64,000 bases of DNA, from the NCBI GenBank assembly GCA_023053575.1, contig JAKZAP010000003.1:161501-225500 (forward strand). The letters are read 5' to 3'. The notes under the pieces were generated by a model, which did not search any database, was not told where the DNA came from, and saw only the letters and a list, made by a program, of their open reading frames with translations. A program made the position numbers and the translations under genes. Origin of the DNA: Branchinecta lynchi (Eukaryota > Arthropoda > Branchiopoda > Anostraca > Branchinectidae). Positions 39,201 to 51,200 of this stretch are shown here, in pieces (position 1 is the stretch's first letter; every line of letters starts with the position of its first letter).

Positions 39201-42200
39201 TCCGGACCGGATCCGGTGACTTCGTGGGGAGTTGGAGAGGGGAACCGGAAATCTTGGGAAATGCTTAGAGTGGAGGGATCAGGATGGAACTTAGTGGGAA
39301 GAGCAAGCACAAGTCCTAGATACATCATTGACATAATCGGACTGGGTTCGAGCACTATGGGGGAAGTTGGGGGGGGGGGGATCCGCATTTCTGATTAAAC
39401 GTTAGTTTGGTACTTCCTGATGCACTAGGACGATGCAACTGGGCTGGCATATCAGGGACTTGAATAAACCGACTTGAAAATAGTCATTTGCATGATCTGA
39501 TCATCGTGGGGGGAGTGGCGGGAGGGGGAATCCGGAATCTTGAGGTATTTATAACTCTTGAACGGGTGATCGAATCTTAATGAAACTTGGTATTTGGAAA
39601 GACCTCGTGTCTCAGACCATCCACATACAATCCGGACCGGCTCCGGTGACTTCGGGGGGAGTTAGAGAGGGGAACAGAAAATCTTGGGAAACGCTTAGAA
39701 TGGAGGGATCAGGATGAAACTTGGTGGGAAGAGCAAGCACAAGTCCTACATACATCATTGACGTGAAATTAAATAACTTATTTCTAGGTCTAATCCTGGG
39801 GGGATTGAAGGGGGGATTTTGTGACATTCTCATCTACTTTCTTGTACCACCTATTCGTAACAAGTGCCATATGAGCTCGTAGCTCTTGTTTTTTCTTTCA
39901 TTGACAAGACTGATACAGTTTTATGTTACTCATCATTTTTTTATGACTATAATAAAAGGTCAAATTCGGCGGTGACGTAGTGACAGCTGCTTTTGAAAAA
40001 TAAAATTCTATTCTATTCTACCTGAAAATTAGAACTTAGTGAATTTAGTGACAAAAATAATGAATGGGCATAATACTGAAATGGCTGCTTCCCAGCTGAA
40101 CTTATACACTTGTAAAGCGGAATATCAATCCTTAATCTGCAGCCATCTCAAACTGAAAGAAAGTTTAGCCGGAGGTTAAGGACATAGGTAAAGCTATGGT
40201 TCATATTATCCAAGGAATAGCCTTCTTCATATCCTATTTTTGCTAAAAAATAGTATAAGGGGTGTTTTTTTCTCTTGCCCAATGTGTGGACAGGCGGGTG
40301 ACAATCTTTTGTGATCTTAGAAGACCTTACAAGGTTCATTTCCTTGGCGTATATCACAGGCTGAAAGCTTGAGAGGGTACTTACGAAGAACTTGGCATTA
40401 TGCTCCGAAGACACCACATGCTTCATGACATCATCATTATCTCCCACCCAGGTCCTGCACACTTTGCAGTAGTAGGCCTCAACTGGTAAGATAAAGGGCA
40501 ACCCTTTGAAGGGGGCTCGCTTGTCCGAGGCCTTTTCAGGTTTAACCACAGTTTTGACATCGGTGGATTTGCGCCAGGGGGTGTCTTCGCTAGTCTGAAA
40601 AGCAAATTGAAAGCAAATTAAGTCGAGTTATTAGTTGCGTTTTTTATCGCAATTCTCCCTCAATCTTCCTATTTTGCGTTTTGTGATTACTGAGATGCAG
40701 CGAATTCTTCTTTCTTGCGTTTTTGTCAGAATCGAGAACAGGGAATACTTCGCGATTCTGCAGAACTGAGAAGTTGCTTCGATAGTCAGTTGTGGATTTT
40801 CGTTTGCGTTCTCCTCCCTGATTGGCCAACAAAGGGCGGATTTTCGGCCCATATAAGCAAGTACTAACGAGTGGCTAAATTAAGTAGATGCGTTTTTGCA
40901 GATACCACGGTATCTGATACCACGGTCTAAAGTCGTTTTCGCAATTATCGTGGTATCTGATACCGCCGTCAAAAGTTTTTTTTGCAGTTATCGTGGTATC
41001 TGAGATTCAGATACCACGGTGCGACCGTGGTAACTGATCGCGGTATCTGAAAAAGTCTCACTTATTGATCTTACATTCATCATTAACAACAACAGAGACT
41101 AGGATTTTCTAGTTGGCGAGAGAGAAGTTTGAAACTTAGTGATGTAACTGGATATCAGTTTTTCTTTGGGGATGATTTTAACGCAATTTCGACTCCCGTT
41201 TTTTGCAGAGCAACCGTGGTAACAGATACCACGATAACTGCAAAAATGGCTAATTGCCGATCCAGTTACCGTGGTAACAGATACCTTGGTATCTGCAAAC
41301 ACGCAACTAGTGTTTTTGTCAAAAGCGAGAACGGAGAATCAAGAAGAGCAAAAACGATAATTTTGCACAAGAATAATAATAACAATAATTTATTTTTGAC
41401 CCGCTACAAAAAGATCAAAGCGGAGTATCAATAAAAGAAACAAAACAAGCACTTCACAAAACAAAAAGCACTAGAAACTAGAGCAAACGAGACAGGCCAC
41501 TGTGGGCGGGCAAATTCTTATAAGTTGACTGGGGTAATTTCCCAGCAAGCTCCGTAAGTTTCGACCCGATATCCGGAAAACTGTAAATAGATATTAGGTT
41601 CCGATTTCTGTACCATGGAGGCAGATACAACAGAAAGCGGGAAAATCGGAAATAATAAGAACGAACTGAACTGATATCTTTTTTATGGAAAATAGGGTAA
41701 ATACCAGAAAGAAATAAAACCGAGTGATCTGTAAAAGCCGAATATAATTTAGCAAGAGATTTTCTATTGTATCTACCTCGATTAGCAACAATTTTAGAAC
41801 AGCTTAGTTGGATTTTCTTCTTGCAATCAGCGACTGCGAGAGTCCGGAAGGATTTTAATGTTTTACTAACATTAATTCCCAGCCACCGAAAAGACGAAAC
41901 CGATGGGATAGAAAAAGATCCACAAATTAGAGTCGTGTTATTACTATTAAATGAAAGATATTCACACTTTGAAAGATTAAGAAAAAGTCCAATCGCGTGA
42001 AGTTTAGATGCTACTGTTAAAACAGACAAAGAAACCCCTGCGTAAACCACGCAGCTATTATGTAGAAGTCACAGAAAAATCTTTCAAATCCTGTGACAGC
42101 CATTGTCATGATTGTCATTGTCATTGTCATGACTGAACTTGAACTTGATTCACTGTCTTTCGATGGCCTTTTCCCAAGCCTATAAGGTAGTAAAATTATG

Positions 42201-45200
42201 ACAGGGAAAAGTTTCGCAAAAATAAGAGTTTCAGATACAGCATGAAGAGGAACCTTGTAAGAAAAGGACTAAAATATCGCAGAAGATCAAAACCAAAGGT
42301 TTCGACGGGATCCCAAAACTCTAACATTTGATTCAAACAATTGGGTTACGTCTTCGCCATTCAGTCTTTGTCAGATTCCTTGAAGATTTTTACTGCTAAA
42401 ATAAAGTTCAAAATTGAATTCAGCAGGTCTCCTTGCCCCGATGCCGAATCTTACCAGTTTGGTATCTGAAAAAGTCCTCTCACTTTCGTCATCACCAACA
42501 ACAGAGCCTAGGATTTTGTCAAATTGGTGGGAAAGAAGTTTGGCACTTAGTAATGTGTTTGGATATCAGCGCAGTTTCGGCAATTATCGTTTTTGCAGAG
42601 CAACCGCGGTATCGGATACCCCGGCAACTGCAAAAACGACTGATCAATCAATCAATCAATCAATCAATCAATTTATTTTGCCAATATCATTATAAGATAG
42701 TTTGGACGCGTCACAAAGAAGACAATGATACAAAACACACAACATGCACAATTGAGATTAAGCAGAAATATTGACAGTTATAAATGAATAAACTAAATCA
42801 AAAATATATTTACAATTACTCAGATTTTATATTTACAATTTAATTCAGTCAGCAGTCAATTTCTCTGAGCTTGTTTTCATTAAAATTCTGAACGAAATAA
42901 GGCACAAACGACTTCTCATAGCGGCTTGTCCTGCAAGGAGGCGTTTGTAGCTGCTCCACTTCACTCAGCTTTGATTTGAGTCTTGTATTTGGGCGACTTT
43001 TTGTAACTATTTTGTCCGTGAAGTCTGGCAGAATGCTTCGGTGTAACGGGGAAGCAAGACATTTCTTGCCAAAGTCCATCAGTAGGCAGTGCCTGCGGCT
43101 GGAAAGCGTTTGCAGTCTTAGCGTTTCTAGACTTGACTCGTAGTCGTTATACTGGCTACCCAAGAGGATCTTGCAGACCCTCTTTTGTAGTGCCTCAAGC
43201 TTGTCCGTCTGATCCTGTGATAATGCTGCATGCCATACCGGACAGGCATATTCAAGGTTGGGCCGAATGTGTGTCTTGTACACTGTTAAGAGAACCTTCC
43301 GGTCCTGGGAGAATCGTCGAACCACCGCAAATAGTTGAAGAAGTAACCCGCCTTTCTTGATTATATTGTTTACTTGGGTTTTGCAGCTCAAGTCGCTGTC
43401 AATGTGAATGCCAAGGATTTTTACCGAGTTTACTGTAGATAGACCAAGGCTCTGGATACACGGTACTTCTCTTTTCAGGAAGCAAAACCTGAGGATGGAG
43501 CTCTTCTCTGTGCTGAGCGTTAGCTTGACATCCTCGGCATCACTTGTCAGTGTTTCAATCCTCGAAACCAGAGGATCTTCGCCTGTCGGGTCGCTTAACT
43601 TGCGGAGTACATTGATTGAAAGATCATCAGCAAATTTGTATTTGTTTTTAATGTCTTGAAGGAGTCGGTTGATCACGATCAGGAAGACCAGCGGTCCTAG
43701 CTTAGTTCCTTGAGGCGCTCCGCAAGTTATCGCTTTCACCTCCGAGATGACGTTCTTTAGTATGACTCTTTGGGAGCGGCCAGAGAGAAAACCAGCCAGC
43801 ATGCACAATGAGTGCTGACTTGCTCCCATTTTAGCCGCTTCTTGTAGAACAGTTTTGTGGTCCAAGAGGTCGAACGCTTTCACAAAGTCAGCAATAATGG
43901 TGTCGACGAAAGCTCCGTCATTTTCAAGGTGTGACAGAACTTCATCGAGAAGCTGGACCAAATAGTGATTGGTACTGCATCCAGGGCGGAATCCATATTG
44001 TTGGGGGTCGAGTTTTTGTTGTATCTCCTCAAAGAGCTTATTATAGATGAAGCCTTCAAGTAGTTTGGAGAACAACGAAGTATTTGAGATTGGTCGTAGC
44101 TCGTTGATGCTGGCTGGCTGTTTCTTCTTCGGGATAGGCGTTACGTGCGCTGTCTTGAAGCATTCAGGAAACTGTCCTTCAATAAGACTTTGATTGAATA
44201 TTGCTGCCAGCGGCGCCGCAATCTCTTCGGCGCATAGTTTGGCAAGACTTGGCGGTATTTCTCCGTGAAAGGCTGCTTTGGTTGGGTTTAGTCTCTGCAG
44301 GGCTTCGGTCACATGTGTAACTTCGACCGTGGGGATCTCAGATAATGGCGGTAGGTCGGGAAGAGACTCTAAACCAGGGTAAGTTCTGCACACTTTTGAA
44401 AAGTGCTCATTTATTTCGTCTGTGGTAATAGCATCCCCGTCCTCGTTCTTAATTTCACTCTCGTTCGTTTTCTTCCCGGTCATTGACCGGATTGTCTGAT
44501 GGAACTTCCGTGGGTCAGAAATTAAGATTTTGTCGATGCACTCTTTGCCATAATCTCTCTTTGCTTCTTTTGTTTTCTTTACTATGAAATTGCGGAGGTT
44601 TTTCCATTGTCGAGATGATCCTTCTAGTTCATAAATTAGATCGCGCGAGTCGATAAGTCGCTCAAGCTCTGTGGTCATCCAGGGCTTAGCTTTGGGCTTG
44701 ATAATAGCAGTTTTCTCAGGAAATATTTCGTCGTAAAGCGCTTTAATCTCGGTCAGAAAGTGCTTAGCCATGTTGTTCGAGTTGTCCATGCGGTACAGCC
44801 GAGTCCAGTTTTTTGACTGTAGTACTTGCTTGAATAGAAGGACTTGTCGCTCCGATTTCGGCCTGTAGGTAATCGTTTTCTTAATTTGCTGCGCAACATG
44901 AGTGCACGGCTCCCACAGGACGACTTGATGGTCGCTTTTCCCGAGAGGTGCTAGCGTACGAGGAATCTTGTAGTGCTCCGGTATAGATGTGAATACAAGA
45001 TCTAGTATCTTGTTCTCACGCGTCGGGCGAGTCACGACTTGTTTAAGCGATAGTGATCTCGATAGCCAGCTAGCTTTCATGTCATTGAAGTCGCCACATA
45101 CGCAGATCCCAGCATGAGGGTACTTGATCCTAATGTGGTCAATGCCGTGCTGTAAGTACTCCATTAGCTTCTTTCTGTATGGTCCTCTAGGAGGGTAGTA

Positions 45201-48200
45201 AACAACACAGAAAACTAGTGAAGACACCAGACGAGGTAGGTATTTAGGTTTTGTCCATATCCAAAGAACTTCGAACAGCGGGTCCTTGGGAACCGGTGGA
45301 TTAAGAATCCGAGCTGGGATAGAACTTTTGCTGATAAAACCCACTCCTCCTCCGTGAGATGTGTATTCCCCTTCCTGGTTGACTCGTGGTAAAATAACTG
45401 TATTGTAACCATCGATTTGGATTAGGTCTGGGTTGGCCTGCCACGTCTCTGTCAAGCAGAAAACGTCAACATTCCAGTCAAGCAGAAATTTGTTTATCTC
45501 TTCCAGCTTATTTCCTGCTGAGCGGACATTGGCAAGAGCAATTTTCGGAAACCCGCCCTGCGCTGGTTTTGGCTTTTGTGGATCTCTTCGAGAAGAAGGA
45601 TCTACCCTTATAGGGCTGCAAGGAATGATGGTCTCTGAATGCTGGTTAAATGATCTTCTTTCAGGTTGAGTGTCATCAGCAACGGGATGAAAGGGCGCCG
45701 AGAAGGTTGATGGTAGGTATGAATTACCTTTAAATTGACGGTAGTTGTTTGAATATCCGTGTGGTAGAGGTAGAGGTGATGGGATAGGGGTCGAACGGTG
45801 ATACTCAAGAATACTCTGAAGAGCACCATTGTGCGTCTCTGTTTGTGTGATATTATTCGGTATGGTGTCATCGGTTTGGTAGTGGTCTGGGGTCACTGGG
45901 GTCACTGCAGATCCAGTTACCATGGTATCTGCGAAAACGCAACTAATGATAGCAGGTTGGAACTTGGAACACGCTCCTGGCGGAGACGGGCAAATCGGAT
46001 CATGAAAGAATTCGAATCCGAATCCAGGGTTAATTACAAATCCGGTTCCACCATTTCATGCTGAGGATTGGAATCCGGAATGGAATCTGAAAAGAAATCT
46101 TGTACATAGGTTATAGTTAATTAGAGATTACAGATTCCTAAGAAAATGAGACAAATATTCCTTGAGCCCAAGCTGACTTTGAAACATATATTCAAATAAT
46201 GTATACAACGGACGTCAGCTACGATGCTTCATCAGCGATATTTCCTTGCCGAAGGTCCGAAATATCGCTGATAAGCATCGTAGCTGACGTATCCGTTGTA
46301 TACATTATTTGAAAAAAGTGAGACAGTATGTAAATCCTATTTCAAGGTTTTCATGTGTGCATGTTATAGTATGGGTCTTAAGCACAGTGTGTAAAAATTG
46401 GGAAAAGATTAGAAATCGGAGCAGATTCGTAAGATTCAAGGTTAGGAACCTAGGTCCGGATCCGAATTCAGCCTGGCAAGCAGAAGATTTGAATCCGGCC
46501 TAAAGGATGAATCCTGGATTCGAATCCGTAAACGGATTCGCCCATTTCTGACTCCTGGTTAAGCGGAGTTGGTCGCGTACGAGTAGTTAGCTTGGGCTGA
46601 AGGAAAATTTATCCTCCAGGAGCTATCTACTTTGAAATTAAAGCTCTTTTTCGGGACCATGTTAATCTGCAATACTAGTGTATAGGCTGGCAACAACATC
46701 GTTTGCTCCATTCTTGTTCGGGTTTTGTTATACTCCGTTGAAGTTGTTCGGAAAACCTGGTCTGCATGTCTAAGACAATGCTAGGAGGCGTGGGAAAGCA
46801 TACCTAGTTGATTTGATAATACATTCGTTACCCTACCTTTGCGAATTTTTTGTGCAAAAGCGTCGTGCAGTGTTGCAGGTAGTCTTGTGCTGACTCACAG
46901 AAGATCTTGCAATCGACGCAAAAGTGGTTCTTCCCGTCGTAATATTCGACGTCAAAATTCAAGTCCTGAAAAAATCAAACTGCTGATTCAGAATCACGTG
47001 CAAGGTCTTGCAATACTCCATCTTCCTTCTTATATCTACCTATTACACCGTGATAGCCTGATCCGATGCTTCCTGTTCTTTACCCTCCTTTCCTCTGGGT
47101 ACCCGTTTTCCACCTGGGTCGTCTGCGGATAGTCTTAAAGAACCGAACCACTGGTTCCGATGACTACCCATAGCCTCAGTAAGGATTCGACCCTCGACTA
47201 TCTTAGTTCAGATCCAGCGCCTTAAAATTCGTCCATCGATAAATGAGTGCGAAAACCAAATATCATACTATACTTTCGAACGCCCGGCAAACGCATAAGA
47301 TCAGAAACATAGCAAAAACTGCAAGGACAGTAAACGGACCTAACAATCGCATTTATCTGTGGAGTGTGAACAAAAATGGTTTAGTGCGGATGGAGAAATC
47401 GATGAAAGCTTCGGAAAAACAGAAATGAAATACCGGAACGATCCTCTGCTATTGTACAATCCTTGACTGGAAAATAACACAAGGGATATTTTAGTATCAT
47501 AGTAAAGACGATATAGGGCCCTGAAAGGTAGGAACCCGAGCGATCGGAGAATGGACGCTCTGTAACGTAAACGCATAACAAACCGCTGTAATACGGTAGT
47601 TGGACGTGTTTCCAGTACCGGGGTGTGGGTTTTGGTTTCTGCTCACGGACGCTAGAGATATCACTGTTGACGCGTTTGTGTCATCAGGAACTACGAGAGG
47701 GCATCCTCTTGACTAATTGTTTTTGAAATATTTTCGTATAAATCACTCGTACGTATACTGAAAGGACCTGTCCTACCTATAATACTACCGCAACCTACTT
47801 CCGTAATCCCTCCGTATGTTCCTAAACCCGGAGACCCCAATTTCGTAAGGCACATAGAAATTTGTCCATCAGAACAAGACCTACGGTTTCGATGGGATCC
47901 CAAAAATCTAATATTTGATCCAGACAATTGGGTCTTGTCTTCGCCAGATCCAGTCTTCGCCACGCTAATCATCTGAGGAAACCAAGTTCAGATATACCTC
48001 TATAAGCCAGATCTATTTTGACGATACTGACCGAAATCCTGCTTTACTTCTGCCAAATTTACTACTTATCTACTACTTAGAGCTTGAATAGATGGATTTC
48101 CGGCTTCCTCTTCGAACGTACACAGAGAGTCAAAGTAAACGGGCAGCTACGTAATTCTTCCGTCTCTGTAACAAGTGGAGTGCCCCAGGGTAGTGTACTG

Positions 48201-51200
48201 GGACCATTACTATTCAATATTTATATTAATGATTTAGTGTCCGACATTGATTCTGATATCGTGTTGTATGCGGATGACACCAAGATGTACAGAGTCATCA
48301 GGAGTTCCCAAGATTCACAGATACTCCAAAATGATCTTCAAGAAATTGAACTTTGGATGCAAGTGTGGCTGATAGAAGTCAACGTCGAAAAAAGTCACCA
48401 TCTTCGCCTGGGACCTTCTCACTTTAAAACTTTCTATAGTTTCAACAGCCAAACGATACCCGAATGCATGACCCAACAGGATCTAGAGATCCTGATCGAT
48501 GGGGATCTGCGTTTCTCGCAACATTACAACTTTACCATGAAAAAGTGTAATAGAATCCTTGGTGTAATTCGAAGAAACTTTAATTTTAAGCAAGATGGTT
48601 TGTTCTCACTTCTTTTCAAGTCGATGGTTCGCCCGATCATTGGATATGGCCACACCACAGTGAGACCATATTACAATTGTGACATTGAGGCGTATGAGAA
48701 AATCCAACGGAGAGCTGCGAAGTTCGTACCAGATCTGCGCGATCTCCTCTACCAAGTGAGATTAGCCAAGTTGTGCCTTCCCTCCATTGCATACAGATTT
48801 TTTAGAGGAGACCTGATTGAAACATTCAAATTAATCAATGGAAGTTATGACAATTTTGAAGTGACTGATTTAGTAAGATTCAGCATTAACCGTCATCATC
48901 GGGGGCACGCGTACAAGCTTACAAAGTCAAGAATCCACAAGGACGTTTTTAAGTGGGGTTTTGGCAACAGAATTGTTGATCCTTGGAACAGCCTTACCGA
49001 AGATGCGGTTAATGCTGAATCGATCAATAGTTTTAAGTGCATTGGTGATGAGAGTTTTAACTCTGATCAGTTCGACTACTCAAAATATCTTAAGAGTTAT
49101 TTAGAGGCGAAAGCCTTTTCTCTTGCTTTGTATTATTATTATTATTATTATTATCCAGCAAAAAAAAAAATTCAGAAACGAATTCAGCGTATCTCCTTGT
49201 CCCTATAAAGAACATCTAATCATTTCAAGTAAAACTTTTAACTTATATAAAATTTCAGGTTTCAACCGGATTCCGGGCGAACTATATGTCGGGTAAAAAA
49301 TAACTGTGATATACGGATTCAGCATCTTTTCTTACCCCAAAATCAGATATCTAATCAACTACAAATAAAACTTTCACTTTTAACAAACTTTCCGGTTTGT
49401 CCGGATTCCGGGCGAACTAGTTGCCCGGCGAGAAAATGGTTTTCATCGGGTTCAGCATGTCTTCTTACCCCCTAATCGAGCAACTAATCAACTTGGAATT
49501 TAATCGGATATCGAATCAACTACAAATAAAACTTTCACTTTTAACAAACTTTCCGGTTTGTAAATATTCTTTGAGCCCAAGCTGACTTTGAAACATTTAT
49601 TCAAACAATGTTTACAACGGCTACGTCAGCTACGATTCTTCATCAGCGATATTTCGGCCCTTCTTGGCAGATTACAGGTTTGTTTCCTTCCCCGAAGTTG
49701 AACCAGAAGATTGACAGCCTGACGTAGACCCTTGCCAAGAAGGGCCGAAATATCGCTGATGAAGAATCGCAGCTGACGTAGCCGTTGTAAACATTGTTTG
49801 AATAAATCTTTCCGGTTTGTCCGGATTCCGGGCAAACTACTTGTCCGGCGAGAAAAATGGTTTTCATCATCGTGTCTACCACTTCTTACCCCATAATCGA
49901 CTATCACATTAGCTGTTTAAAAATATTTTGTTTGCCTCTAAATTTGAACCCCTCCCCCACCCCTAAATCTAGAGCTACAGAGCCCATCTATGAACTTGAC
50001 TTTACCCTTGACCCAAAGAATCCTCTCACCAAGTTTCATCAAAATATCTCATTCCCTTCGAGAGTTATCGTGCTGATAGAAGGACGGACAGACGGACGGA
50101 CGGACAGACGGACAACGTTTGCAATGTCATAGGTATCCCTCCACTCCACATACTTTCTAGGATCCCCAAAACCGGTTATTTAAATTTGTTCATGTTTTCG
50201 CTGTATGTCAGCGGGTCTTGGAAAAGGCTTAAAACAGCTAAAACCTTGGGTTATTTGTTGAAAGCACCGCCTAGTTTTAAAGTATTCAAATATTACAAAA
50301 TACTGTAAGTTGAGTAGTAAATAGTAAGAGGGATCCTTTAAGAAACACTCCAGTATCAATTTATACAAAGCCAACGTCTGGAAAACAGCTTCCGAATGGC
50401 CGACCAGCAAACATGTAATATTTTCTGTGTGACTGGGGGGGGGGGCTAAGCGAAAGGGAAGGGTACATTATAAGCCCACTCACCCCAACAGTGCTACCAT
50501 CTTGCAGAAAATCGTTCAACTTTCCGATCGACTTCGTGAATCCTTGCAATTTGGCTACAAGCTCATTTTGCAACTTCACATTCTCCGTAATTAACTTGTT
50601 ATGCTCCGATACTTCTTCGGGTTTTGTGGCTTTGAACATCTTCGCCAATAATTCTGCGTGGCTGAATTGCAAATGGAAAATTTCGCCAATTATCATATCC
50701 TGGGTAGTACTGAGTTTCTCGCGTTGCTCGGTGAACTTCTTCCGGGTTTCACTGCTCATCTGGGGACCTGAAAATCCAAATTTAAAGCACAGTCGGCAGT
50801 AACAATGCTTTAATTCTTATAAAATGATTCACACATAAAAGTTTCTGACTTCCAATAGAGAGCGCTTCAAAAAGAAGCCGTTTTCTTGTTATCGCTTGTC
50901 ATTACCTCTTCGGCGTCTCGGTGGAGATGATTTCAGAGCACGGTAGTGCAAGGCGCAGAAATTCAAAAAACCCTGGGCCATGTACGTCTTCTGGGAATGA
51001 CCATCGACACCAATTGGTCATGGAAAAATAATCTGAAGAAAGCATGCATGAAGAGAGCACTCGCAGTGACTCGCAGGATCAAAATGGGGAAACTCCGCTT
51101 CTACCCTCATCTCATCCTACAAACAATACATCCGGACAAAAGTAGAATATCGTCTTTTCTGATCTCGGGGGTCCTGCCACAACATCCCAGTCATGGAGAC

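Larger units (their letters stand above)
47873..50170 (+). repeat. Family Y element (copy 5) carrying two insertions
   Basis: Start AACAAGACCTACGGTTTCGA; end GATGTCATAGGTATCCC plus a weakened palindrome. A LINE (48068-49154) and a Z foldback (49562-49807) are inserted inside it. The flanking Y units match other copies on both sides. Confidence 0.75.
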
